A stretch of DNA of 64,000 nt from Janthinobacterium sp. J1-1 (GTDB lineage Bacteria > Pseudomonadota > Gammaproteobacteria > Burkholderiales > Burkholderiaceae_D). Positions 39,709 through 48,689 of the stretch are shown here, piece after piece. Made by a program: the position numbers and the translations under genes. Each line of letters starts with the position of its first letter. The stretch's first letter is position 1. The stretch spans positions 868,001 through 932,000 of the forward strand of contig NZ_CP132339.1 of the NCBI RefSeq assembly GCF_030944405.1. The letters are read 5' to 3'. The notes under the pieces were generated by a model. That model ran no database searches. It was not told where the DNA came from and worked only from the letters and a program-made list of their open reading frames with translations.

Positions 39709-41091
39709 ATGATTGATATAATGGCAAGTGCAGCCGTGGCTGCGGATGTAAACGAGACCGAGCAGGAGCATCACGATTCGTTGCAGGCGCATTTCCAGCC
39801 GAATATTTCGGCTGACGAGATCGAACAAGTCTTTCATCTGAAGCGCGCGCAGCCCTTGCTGCAGGTGTTCACGGCGCTGTTCCATGGCGGTTTCGACGGC
39901 GTGCTGGTGCGTTTGCTGGTGCTGCGCGAACTGGCGGCCGACGCGGCCACCTCGTCGTACACGCGCGCCGACATCAACACCCGCCTGGCCTATCTGTTGC
40001 CGGAAAGCCTGGAAACGGTGCTGCTGCGCCTGCGCAGCAACCAGTTGCTGGCCTGGGACGCGCAGCAGGGCGTGTACCGCGTGACGCCGATGGCGCGCAA
40101 TGTGCTGTCCGCCATCGACAGCCTGCTGGGCCTGGGGCAGACCGAAGACGAAGCGGAAATGGGCTTTCTGCTGTCGCAGGTGGCCGGTGCGCAAGCCGTG
40201 GGCGGCGTGTCGGTGGAGCAATTGCAACATCTGCTGGGCCGCCTGGTCGACCTGACGGACGAGTTTTCGGACGCGATCGCCTCCGGTTCCGAGTTCCGGC
40301 TGCGCACGGCGCAGGCGAAATGGAACATGGCCTGCGACTGGGTCGAGAAGGGTTCCGAGATCCTGGTGGCGATCACCTCCGACGAAAACGCCGACGGCGC
40401 CACGCACAAGGCGGCCCAAGCCATTGGCCGCGCGCAAAGCAAACTGCTGAACATGCAGGGCATGTTCTCGCGCGCGCTGAACCAGATCGAGCGTCAGCGC
40501 GTGCACCTGGGCCAGTCCGGCCTGTCGACCACCGACATCAAGCGCTGGCTACTGCAGCACGAGGACCTGGCCTCGCTGGCCGAAGGCGCCATCGACCAGC
40601 CGGTGGTGCCGCTGTTCTCGACGCCGGCCGAAATGATCGACGTGGCCGAAACGGAACTGCTGTCCGAACGCGCGGCTGGCGTGGCCCAGACGGGACTGCC
40701 GAGCGGCGAAGACGCCCCCACCACCATCAGCGACGGACCCGCCATGCAACTCGAACTCGATGACCTGCTGGACCGCCTGTCCAACTTTGCCAGCCTGGGC
40801 AACTTCCCCAGCATCGGTGAAGAAGGGCCAAAGAGCGTGCCGGTGCAGGATTCGCTGCTGCCGGCCAGCTTTGCCGTGGCGTCCTACCGCGCCTCGATGC
40901 TGCCGCTCCTGGGCGATGTGTCCGAAGCGAGCCTGCAGGGCGCGACGGCCGAACTGGCCCGGCTGCCCATCACCTTTACGCCGACCGACGAGATGGTCCA
41001 ATTGAACGACCCGCATGTGGCGGCCATGTCGATCGCCTCGCTGTCCCTGAATATTTCTCTTGATTTAGATAGCGGCACTGCCGATGAATGA
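39709..41091 (+). CDS. mksF: MksF-like condensin kleisin subunit
   Basis: This 460-residue protein has a winged-helix N-terminus (HLKRAQPLLQVFTALFHGG; YTRADINTRLAYLLPESLETVLLRLRS) and helical middle segments. The overall pattern is that of MukF/MksF (JetA) kleisins, which bridge the heads of the SMC dimer. It is followed by an overlapping MksE-like gene and an MksB-like SMC gene, the standard order. A second start at 39721 is possible. Identification rests mainly on gene order plus helical winged-helix character. Confidence 0.8.
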   Translation: MIDIMASAAVAADVNETEQEHHDSLQAHFQPNISADEIEQVFHLKRAQPLLQVFTALFHGGFDGVLVRLLVLRELAADAATSSYTRADINTRLAYLLPESLETVLLRLRSNQLLAWDAQQGVYRVTPMARNVLSAIDSLLGLGQTEDEAEMGFLLSQVAGAQAVGGVSVEQLQHLLGRLVDLTDEFSDAIASGSEFRLRTAQAKWNMACDWVEKGSEILVAITSDENADGATHKAAQAIGRAQSKLLNMQGMFSRALNQIERQRVHLGQSGLSTTDIKRWLLQHEDLASLAEGAIDQPVVPLFSTPAEMIDVAETELLSERAAGVAQTGLPSGEDAPTTISDGPAMQLELDDLLDRLSNFASLGNFPSIGEEGPKSVPVQDSLLPASFAVASYRASMLPLLGDVSEASLQGATAELARLPITFTPTDEMVQLNDPHVAAMSIASLSLNISLDLDSGTADE

Positions 41092-41797
41092 CGATTCCCA
41101 AATCCTGATTGCGCGCCTGCTCACGCATCAAACCCTGCGCCGCGACGACAAGCTGGTCAAGCGCGTGCTGTCCGACGAGCTGTTCCGCGCGGAAGTCGAT
41201 GCGCGCCTGCTGGCCTGCGGCATGAAACTGCTCGACAACGTGTATGCCGACCATGTGACCCTGGCCCTCTCCCGCACCATCGAGCCGAAGATCTTTGGCG
41301 CGCGCGATGTGTGGCAGAACAATAACTTTGGCCTGGCGCGCGATGGCGTGGCCTTGCTGGTGGTGCTGTGGGCGCAGATTATTTTGCCCAAGCGCGAACG
41401 CCAGGAAACCCACCAGCACGCGGACGACGACCAGAACGACATGTTCGGCACCGACAAGCCGCTGCCGCGCGCGGAAGACGCCTCGATCGGCATCGCCTAC
41501 AAGGCCTTGCTGGCCGACTTCGGCGACAAGCTGGGCAAGAAGACGCGCATGGACATGAACCTGGGCACCCTGGCCAAGCTGGGCTTTATCGAGCGGCGCG
41601 GCGACTTTATCGTCGAGGGACCGTTGCTGGACCTGATGATGGATACCGACGTCTTGAAAGAGCGCATTATCAACGGCGCGCTGGCCGACGTCTTCAAGCG
41701 CGCGCCGTCGCGCCTGGTCGCCGTCGATGCGGAGGCCGTGGCGGACGGCGAGCCGGATGATGCCGGCGACGATCTGTCCTCCGACCTCCCACACTGA
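41084..41797 (+). CDS. mksE: MksE-like condensin accessory subunit
   Basis: This 237-residue protein of two winged-helix-like parts matches the small MukE/MksE (JetB) KITE subunit, with a central LTHQTLRRDDKLVKRVLS and an acidic C-terminal tail (DAEAVADGEPDDAGDDLSSD). It overlaps mksF by 8 bp and ends 8 bp before mksB, so the three are made together. In the complex MksE dimers bind the MksF middle region and control DNA access. Confidence 0.8.
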   Translation: MNDDSQILIARLLTHQTLRRDDKLVKRVLSDELFRAEVDARLLACGMKLLDNVYADHVTLALSRTIEPKIFGARDVWQNNNFGLARDGVALLVVLWAQIILPKRERQETHQHADDDQNDMFGTDKPLPRAEDASIGIAYKALLADFGDKLGKKTRMDMNLGTLAKLGFIERRGDFIVEGPLLDLMMDTDVLKERIINGALADVFKRAPSRLVAVDAEAVADGEPDDAGDDLSSDLPH

Positions 41798-41805
41798 AAG
41801 CAGCC

Positions 41806-44637
41806 ATGTTTCATATCAAATCACTTGAACTGGTGCACTGGGATTACTGGCAGCGCATCAAGAATATTCCGCTCGACGCCAAGATCATCACGATCGCCGG
41901 CCAGAACGGTTCCGGCAAGACCACCTTGCTCGACGCCTTGCGCACCCTGTTCGGCCTCGACTGCTCAATGGGCCGCACCTATAAACACTATGCGCGCCAC
42001 TCGGGCCAGCAGACGGCCTGGCTGCGCGCCGTGGTCGACAACCGCAACGTGGGCAAGCAACTGTCGAACCGGCCATTTCGCAGCTCGGGCTTTTTCAGCG
42101 ACGATGAAGTGACCCTGTTCTGCCAGATCCAGAAGAACGGCGGCGACTGGAAGCGCCAGTATCTGATGCGTCCGGGCAATGTGCAGATCGAAGATATTTC
42201 CGATGCGAACGACTGGCTGGGCGTGGAAAACTACCGCAAGCGCCTGGCCAATGCCGGCCTGTCGCCGGCCATGTCGAAAGTGCTGGCGCTGGAGCAGGGC
42301 GAGACGGACAAATTGTGCGAATACGCGCCACGCCAGCTGCTCGACCTGGTGTTCCAGGTGTTCGGCGACAAGGAAGTGCTGGACGCCTACGACGAAGCGA
42401 AACGCCACCAGCGCGACACGGAAGTGGAACTGAAGCGTTTCGAAACGGAACTGGAAGCATCAAAAACCAACCTGGAAGGCCTGCGCCTGCGCGTGGCCAA
42501 TTACCATCAGTGGGAAGGCCTGCACAAGGAACGGCGCAACCTGCTCGAGGAAGTGCTGCCCAGCCTGCAGTACCACGAGGCGCGCGAAAAAGCGGCCGCC
42601 GCCAGCCGGCAATTGCGCGACGCGCGCAAACCGATGGCGCTGAACGACCCGCTGCTGGCCGACAAGCGCCATGCGCTGGCGGCGCAGGCGAAAGCCCTGT
42701 CCGACGCGCAGATGAACGAGACCCTGCTGGAGCAGGAGTCGATCGGCCTGCAGAGCCGCCTCGGGCTGATCAACGCGAAACTGAAACCGCTCGACAGCCT
42801 GCTGGAACAGAAGGAGCGCCTGCAAAAGCTGGCGGCCGATTCGGGCAGCGATATCGCCGCCGTGGCCGCCCAGCTGGAGCAGCAGGAAGCGGCCTTGCTG
42901 CAGCAGCGCCAGCAGCGCGATGCGCTGTCGGCGCGCATCGCCGGCGAGCAGGCGACGATTGCCGCGCTGCAGGGCAAGACGGCCATGCCGGAGCCGGACA
43001 ATGTACGCGGCATGCGCCGCGCGCTGCGCGACGCGGGCATCGGCCACGTCATGCTGTCCGATATCGTCGAAGTGACGGACAGCCGCTGGCAGGGCGCCGT
43101 CGAAGGTATATTGGGTGGCTATGCGTCGGTGGTGCTGCTGGACAAGGCCAAGGATGGCCCGGCCGCCTACCGCCTGGCAGAGAAAGAGCGCTACCGCCAC
43201 TTTATCGTGCCGGAACTGGTCACCGCGCCCGTGACCAAGGATGACAGCCTGCTGGCGGTAGTAAAATTTTCCGCGCCCGTGCCGTCCTGGCTGATCGAAC
43301 AGCTGTCGCGCATCGCGCGCGTCGATTCGGTCGAAGCCGGTTTCAAGCTGGGCAACCACGACGAGTGGATCACGCCCGAGGCCTATCACCGCGAACGCCG
43401 CGGCGGGCGCTCGCTGTTCGTCGAAGCGTCGCGCTACCGCTTCGGCCAGGCCGGCCGCAGCGGCCGCCTGGAAGCGCTGCTGCGTTCCCTGCCTGGTTTG
43501 GAAGCGCAGGAAGATACGCTGACCCTGGCCATCTCCAAGCTGGCGGCCGAAGTGGGCAATCTGAAGGCACGCATCGCCGGCGTCGACGCGGCCAAGGAAC
43601 TCAGTGCGCGCCAGGAAGAATTCGCCGAAGCGCTGCGCAATTCGAAACCGTTGAAAGATGAGCGTTTGACCGTGGGTGGGCGTTTGGGCGAGTTGCAAAA
43701 CCTGACCAAGAACGCGACCGTGGCGCGCACCCGCGCCGACACCGTGTGGCAGAACGCGCGCCTGGCCTTGTCCGAAGCGGAAGCCGGTTCGCGCCTGGGT
43801 TACAAGAAGCAGATTGAACAGCGCGCCGACCACGCGCGCGCCCTGCTGGCGCTGCGCCGCGCCTGGCGCCATTTGCCGCGCAGCTGGCGCCGTCCCGCGC
43901 GCCGCGCCGCGCTGGTGGCCGAACACCAGAATGCGCACCAGGTCGACCTGCGCGTGTCCAGCCTGCAAAGCAGCCTGGCGCGTGACGACTGGGAACTGGA
44001 CGCCACCGTGATCGACCAGCATCACCGCCTGTCGGAACAACTGAGTGGCCGCCAGTCCGAAACGGACGAGCGCCGCTACCAGAACAACCGTGCCATCGAA
44101 GCGACGGGCAATGCGCGTGGCGCCTATATGGAGCGGCTGCGCTACACCATCAAGACCTACAGCAAGAACATCAAGGAGCTGGGGGAATTGGCCGGCATCG
44201 AAGTGCATGCCGACCCGGTGCGCCTGGAAAACGACGACGTGCAGCTGTCGCAGGCGGGCCTGCACGTGCGCTTCAAGTTCGACGGCAAAGGTATCATCGG
44301 CATGAACGATGGCGAAGCATCGGGCGGCCAGCAGGTGATGAAGTCGCTGGTGCTGCTGATCGGCCTGCTGAAATCGGAAGGCGGCTCGGGCGGCTTCGTG
44401 TTTATCGACGAACCGTTTGCCCACCTCGATATCCGCAATATCCAGCTGGTCGGCGAGTTCCTGAAAAACACCGAAGCGCAGTATTTGATGACCACGCCGC
44501 TGACGCACAATACCGACGTCTACGATCCATCGGAACTGACTTTGATTACCAGCAAAAAGAAAAAGGACACGCAATGGGCGCAACCGATATTCGTACTGCA
44601 GCGGCGCCAGGAACCGGCCGCTGGCAAAGTGGCGTAG
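41806..44637 (+). CDS. mksB: MksB-like SMC ATPase
   Basis: This 943-residue SMC-type ATPase has the Walker A GQNGSGKT (residues 32-39), a first coiled coil (about 200-390), a hinge-like region (about 395-520) and a second coil rich in Arg. The ABC signature ASGGQQVMKSL and Walker B GGFVFIDEPFAHLD are near the end. It is much shorter than MukB (about 1,480 residues) and fits MksB/JetC in size. It works with MksF and MksE in chromosome or plasmid DNA organisation. No MksG/JetD nuclease gene follows; instead a DUF4424 gene overlaps its last 64 bp. Confidence 0.87.
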   Translation: MFHIKSLELVHWDYWQRIKNIPLDAKIITIAGQNGSGKTTLLDALRTLFGLDCSMGRTYKHYARHSGQQTAWLRAVVDNRNVGKQLSNRPFRSSGFFSDDEVTLFCQIQKNGGDWKRQYLMRPGNVQIEDISDANDWLGVENYRKRLANAGLSPAMSKVLALEQGETDKLCEYAPRQLLDLVFQVFGDKEVLDAYDEAKRHQRDTEVELKRFETELEASKTNLEGLRLRVANYHQWEGLHKERRNLLEEVLPSLQYHEAREKAAAASRQLRDARKPMALNDPLLADKRHALAAQAKALSDAQMNETLLEQESIGLQSRLGLINAKLKPLDSLLEQKERLQKLAADSGSDIAAVAAQLEQQEAALLQQRQQRDALSARIAGEQATIAALQGKTAMPEPDNVRGMRRALRDAGIGHVMLSDIVEVTDSRWQGAVEGILGGYASVVLLDKAKDGPAAYRLAEKERYRHFIVPELVTAPVTKDDSLLAVVKFSAPVPSWLIEQLSRIARVDSVEAGFKLGNHDEWITPEAYHRERRGGRSLFVEASRYRFGQAGRSGRLEALLRSLPGLEAQEDTLTLAISKLAAEVGNLKARIAGVDAAKELSARQEEFAEALRNSKPLKDERLTVGGRLGELQNLTKNATVARTRADTVWQNARLALSEAEAGSRLGYKKQIEQRADHARALLALRRAWRHLPRSWRRPARRAALVAEHQNAHQVDLRVSSLQSSLARDDWELDATVIDQHHRLSEQLSGRQSETDERRYQNNRAIEATGNARGAYMERLRYTIKTYSKNIKELGELAGIEVHADPVRLENDDVQLSQAGLHVRFKFDGKGIIGMNDGEASGGQQVMKSLVLLIGLLKSEGGSGGFVFIDEPFAHLDIRNIQLVGEFLKNTEAQYLMTTPLTHNTDVYDPSELTLITSKKKKDTQWAQPIFVLQRRQEPAAGKVA

Positions 44638-45641
44638 CCAGCCTGCTGGTGGCACTGGCCATTCCCGCCAGTGCCCTGGCCAATGACGGCATCGGCTCGG
44701 TCAGCGCCGGCGGCATTATCGTCGGCAAGACCGATGCCGTGGCCATGAAAAAGGAAGTGCTGACCGTCAGCCCGGACCTGATCAAGGTCGAGTACGAGTT
44801 CCTCAACGAATCGAAAAGCGACGTGGAAGAGACCATCATCTTCCCGCTGCCCGCCTACGAGGCCGGCTATCATCCGTCGCCCACGTATTACGGCCAGCCG
44901 CAGCAGTTTTCGATCGAGGTCGACGGCCAGCGCAAGGACTACCAGACGGTGCTGGTCGCCAAACGCGACGGCAAGGACGTCACGGCGCACCTGAAAGCGC
45001 TGGGCCTGACGGACAAGCAGGTGGCGTATTTCCCGTCGTTCAGCCCCTTCGACAGGAAGGTGGAGCCCTTGACCGCCGCACAGAAAAAAACGCTGATCGA
45101 CGACGACTTGCTGGCCAAGCTGTCCGACGACGAACAGTGGGTGCCGGCCTGGTCCGTGACGGTGGTCTACCAGTGGAAGCAGAAATTCCCGGCCGGTAAA
45201 ACGGTGCGCGTGCGCCATCAATATGCGCCCTTCGTGGCGGCCGGTCCCGGCGCCTCCTACCTGGGCGAAGGCAAGGAATTCGAACAGAAATACTGCGGCG
45301 ACAAGGCCTTTTATGCGAGCTGGAACAAGCTGGCCAAGAAGCAGGGCGAGAGCGGGTTCGTCAACGCCAAGTGGGTCTCGTACATCCTGAAGACCGGTAA
45401 CACCTGGAAGAACGGCATCGAGGACTTTACCCTGAACCTGGTCAAGGGCAAGCCGGACGAGCTGATCAGCCTGTGCTTCCCCGGCACCTTCACCAAGCTT
45501 AATCCGACCACCTTGCAAGTGAAACTGCGCAATTTCCGCCCCACCCAGGACTTGAACGTCTACTTCGGCAATGTCGAGGGTGGCAGCGAGAATACGGGCG
45601 AGGCGCCCGTGCTGCGCGGCAATTATTTAATCAAGAAATAG
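44574..45641 (+). CDS. DUF4424-domain exported protein
   Basis: This 355-residue protein has a signal peptide ending ASALAND and a DUF4424 domain, including VEYEFLNESKSDVEETIIFPLPAYEAG and WVPAWSVTVVYQWKQKFPAG (quoted in part) with a C-terminal KLRNFRPTQDLNVYFG. The function of the family is unknown. AAGGA lies before the ATG, which is inside the mksB coding region in another frame. An envelope protein tied to a condensin operon by a 64-bp overlap is unexpected. Confidence 0.83.
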   Translation: MGATDIRTAAAPGTGRWQSGVASLLVALAIPASALANDGIGSVSAGGIIVGKTDAVAMKKEVLTVSPDLIKVEYEFLNESKSDVEETIIFPLPAYEAGYHPSPTYYGQPQQFSIEVDGQRKDYQTVLVAKRDGKDVTAHLKALGLTDKQVAYFPSFSPFDRKVEPLTAAQKKTLIDDDLLAKLSDDEQWVPAWSVTVVYQWKQKFPAGKTVRVRHQYAPFVAAGPGASYLGEGKEFEQKYCGDKAFYASWNKLAKKQGESGFVNAKWVSYILKTGNTWKNGIEDFTLNLVKGKPDELISLCFPGTFTKLNPTTLQVKLRNFRPTQDLNVYFGNVEGGSENTGEAPVLRGNYLIKK

Positions 45642-45652
45642 AAAGAAGCGCC

Positions 45653-46432
45653 GTGAGTCCTGTTGCCATCCACCGTGTTGTTCGTCTGCTGTGCCTGGGC
45701 ACGGCGTTCGCCGCCTCTGCCGCCCATGCGGGTACTTACACCGATTTCGTGCAAGCCAATGACCGCTATGCCGTGCTGATGCTGCACGCCAAGCCCGAGC
45801 AGGGCTTGCCGCAGCTGAGCGATCCGGCCGTCGCGCCGCTGCTGGCCATCGTCACCGACGGGCCGCGCCTGTTCGCGCAGCCTGAAGCGCCGCTGGCCAA
45901 TATGCAGACCAGCCTCGGCATCTGTACCCAGGTCACCGACTATGCCAGGTATTACCAGAAGGCCGGTCTGGCCGGCCTGTCGTCGCAGGAGGCGCAGCGC
46001 GCGCAGGTCGAGCGGAACCTGGCCCGTTATGGCGATGAAATGAGCGCGCTGTTCGGCTTTGTGATCGATTGCAATGCGCACCTGGTCACCCTGATGGAGG
46101 CGGAACGCCAGGCCAAGCCGGAAGAGGCCGCCACGGAAGCCGGCAAGGCGCGCCTGCACGACTTCAGCGTCAATTCGGCGCGGGCCTATGCGGGCCTGGT
46201 GCAGTTCGTGGCCATGCCGTACTGGAAGCTGCCGCAAAAGAAAACCATGCTCGAGGCGGCGGCGCGCCATGCCACCGTTCATGCGGCCATGATGAAGCCG
46301 GAACTGCGCCAGGCGCTGCTGTCCGGTTTGTCCGAAGCTTATCCCAGTGTGGATCCGTCGCTGGCCGCGCCGCTGGCCACCATCCGCCAGGCGCTGGCCG
46401 TCACCGGCTGCACGGGGCTGTGCGAGTATTGA
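45653..46432 (+). CDS. Exported protein of unknown function
   Basis: This 259-residue protein begins at a GTG (AAAGAAG upstream) with a signal peptide (VVRLLCLGTAFAASAAHAG). The mature part is mostly helical with three Cys (SLGICTQ, FVIDCNAHL, VTGCTGLCEY near the end has two more). I do not recognise a family. It starts 11 bp after the DUF4424 gene and probably shares its transcript. It converges on the LysR pseudogene with 1 bp between stops. Confidence 0.72.
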   Translation: MSPVAIHRVVRLLCLGTAFAASAAHAGTYTDFVQANDRYAVLMLHAKPEQGLPQLSDPAVAPLLAIVTDGPRLFAQPEAPLANMQTSLGICTQVTDYARYYQKAGLAGLSSQEAQRAQVERNLARYGDEMSALFGFVIDCNAHLVTLMEAERQAKPEEAATEAGKARLHDFSVNSARAYAGLVQFVAMPYWKLPQKKTMLEAAARHATVHAAMMKPELRQALLSGLSEAYPSVDPSLAAPLATIRQALAVTGCTGLCEY

Positions 46433-46433
46433 C

Positions 46434-47380
46434 CTAAACCACCCTGGCCTCGGTTTCCAGGGGGGCCAGGTCGCGCAAATCGTTCTTCTGGAAATAGCTG
46501 GCGCAGATGGCCCGTACCGCTTCCGCCGTATAGCGGATCACGGGCCGCGCATCGATCATGTGCCACTGCGACAGCAGCATCGGCTTCGGTTCGGGCAGCG
46601 CCAGTTGCACCAGATTCCCGTTGCGCAATTCTTCCTTGACCAGCAGGCCGGGCACCACGGCCACGCCCAGGCCTTCCTTGACCAGCGACACCAGCGCCGC
46701 CAGTGACGGCGTGCTGGTGATGCGCAAGTCCGCCAGCGGAATCGCGCTTGAGGTCGCCATCTGTTGTATATGGCTGACGGTGGCGTTGTACGGCGCGGAA
46801 TTGCTGATTTGCGTCATCAGCGGGTGGCGGAAAATTTCCGACATGTCCGCGCCTTCGCGCAGCAAGCCTTGCTTTGACACCCACAGATTACGCAAGGTCA
46901 GCAGATTCTCGGTGACGAAATGCGGCCCGATCGGGTCGACGCCGATGCAGATGATCAGATCGAGTTCGCCATCGGCCAGGCGGCGGATCAGATTGGTCGT
47001 GATATCGACCGTCAGGTCGACATCGATGCCCGCATACTTTTCCCGCATGAACATCATAAAGTCGGGCAGCAAGGTCAGCACGACCGTTTCGATAATGCCG
47101 GCCCGGATGCGGCCGGAAATCACCTCCGATTGTTGCGCCGCATCAGCCAGCTCCACCACCGTTTTCAACACCGCTTCCGCGTAGGGCTGCAAGCGCCGTC
47201 CCGTATCGGTCAGCACCAGCGCATTCTGCGTTTTCTCAACAGCTTCACTCCCAGTTCTTCTTCCAGGCTGCGGATGCGCATGGAGATCGTGCTGGGCGTG
47301 GAATGGAGGCGGTCGGCCACGCGCCGCAGCTGCGGCGTGCGCGCGAGCTCGACGAATGTCTCTAAAAATCGACTGTTCAT
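46434..47380 (-). pseudogene. LysR-family regulator, interrupted by an apparent 1-base deletion
   Basis: The N-terminal helix-turn-helix starts at 47380 (MNSRFLETFVELARTPQLRR, STPSTISMRIRSLEEELGVKLLRK). The frame breaks near 47230 in a run of four A. The next frame continues as expected with TQNALVLTDTGRRLQPYAEAV, goes through the substrate-binding domain and stops at 46434. With one more A the protein would be 315 residues, the normal LysR size. It is divergent from the D-glutamate cyclase operon and is the natural regulator of that operon. If the frameshift is real, control of the operon is lost. Confidence 0.82.
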
Positions 47381-47591
47381 GTTTTTTTTCTGCACCAATA
47401 GTGGGAATCGATTGCACCAGGAAGGCACGCATTTTGCCGTGCCGGCAGCCGAAAAAGAGTGCCGATGGACACCGCCATGGGCATGCCGTTTATCGTGCAG
47501 TGCACCAGTTTGGGTGTTCGTTTTTCTTGATGACTCGTGCATTTTATTTCTTGATGGACGCAGTGTACATGGCTTTTTATAGTGGTCCACA

Positions 47592-47615
47592 AGCCCGATG
47601 GCAGACCATCGGGCT
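47592..47615 (+). promoter_or_regulatory. Perfect 10-bp hairpin in the leader of the PLP/D-Glu cyclase operon
   Basis: AGCCCGATGG (47592-47601) pairs with CCATCGGGCT (47606-47615) around a CAGA loop, just after a TATAGT -10 candidate at 47578-47583. It lies 43 bp before the first start codon and may protect or regulate the operon mRNA. Confidence 0.5.
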
Positions 47616-47658
47616 GGCAGCAAGCCTGTACGCAAACGGTTTATATCAAGGAGTCTTC

Positions 47659-48651
47659 ATGCCACAATTCAAGGAAATCGGCGCGCCGTCACTGGACGAT
47701 ATCCGCGCCGCAGCACAGCGCATCGCGCCGCATGCCATCGTCACCCCGCTGCTGGAAAGCGCCAGCATCAATGCGCTGACCGGCGCGCGCGTGCTGTTCA
47801 AGGCCGAGGTCTTGCAGAAGGCCGGTTCGTTCAAATTCCGCGGCGCCTGCAACCGCCTGCTGCAGCTTAACGAGGAACAAAGAAAGGCCGGCGTGGTCGC
47901 GTTTTCCTCGGGCAACCATGCGCTGGCCATCTCGACGGTGGCACGCCAGCTGGGCATCGCCGCCACCATCATCATGCCGCAGGATGCACCCAGGACCAAG
48001 ATCGACGGCGCGCGCAACAACGGCGCCACCGTGCGCCTGTACGACCGCAAGACCGATGACCGCGAAGCCATCGGCCGCGAGATCGCGGGGCCGACCGGCG
48101 CGGTGATCGTGCCGCCATATGACGACCTGTTCATCATGACCGGCCAGGCCACCGTCGGCCTGGAAATCATCGACGCCGCGCAGGCTGCCGGCATCCATGT
48201 CGACGCCGTGCTGGCCGCCTGCAGCGGCGGCGGGCTGGTGGCCGGCGTGGCCTCGGCCGTGCGCGCGCTGTCGCCAAGCACCGCCGTGTATGCGGTGGAA
48301 CCGATTGAATTCAATGAACTGCAGCGCTCGCTGGCCAGTGGCCAGCCTGAAAAAAATCCGCCCGAGGCGCAGTCGATCTGCGATGCGCTGCAAGTGGCCA
48401 CGCCCGGCAAGCTGACCTTTGCCGTCAACCGCGAGTTGCTCGCTGGCAGCCTGACGGTGACCGATGACGAGGTACGCCACGCCATGCGGGTCGCCTTCAG
48501 CCAGCTGAAGCTGGTGGTCGAACCGGGCGGCGCCGTGGGCCTGGCGGCCGTGCTGGCCAACAAACTCGATCTCCAGGGCAAGACCATCGTGGTGATGCTG
48601 AGCGGCGGCAATGTCGACGCCGACCTGTACGCCGCCACCCTGCAAGCCTGA
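47659..48651 (+). CDS. PLP-dependent serine/threonine dehydratase-family lyase (or racemase)
   Basis: This 330-residue fold-type II PLP enzyme has AGSFKFRGA with PLP Lys59, the SSGNHALAIS loop and the Gly-rich phosphate site SGGGLVAG. The length is that of catabolic threonine dehydratases, serine racemases and threo-3-hydroxyaspartate ammonia-lyases, without the regulatory ACT domain of IlvA. AAGGAG lies 6 nt upstream. In this operon it may deaminate a hydroxy- or D-amino acid to an enamine that the RidA-like protein then hydrolyses. The exact substrate is not predictable. Confidence 0.85.
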   Translation: MPQFKEIGAPSLDDIRAAAQRIAPHAIVTPLLESASINALTGARVLFKAEVLQKAGSFKFRGACNRLLQLNEEQRKAGVVAFSSGNHALAISTVARQLGIAATIIMPQDAPRTKIDGARNNGATVRLYDRKTDDREAIGREIAGPTGAVIVPPYDDLFIMTGQATVGLEIIDAAQAAGIHVDAVLAACSGGGLVAGVASAVRALSPSTAVYAVEPIEFNELQRSLASGQPEKNPPEAQSICDALQVATPGKLTFAVNRELLAGSLTVTDDEVRHAMRVAFSQLKLVVEPGGAVGLAAVLANKLDLQGKTIVVMLSGGNVDADLYAATLQA

Positions 48652-48689
48652 ATCCCTTCCTTTCCTTCACCTCTGCACAGGAACAGACC

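Noticed and set aside
39709..44637. Wadjet (JetABCD) anti-plasmid defence system
   Set aside because: JetA/B/C-like subunits are present but no JetD nuclease follows, so the MksFEB condensin name is safer.
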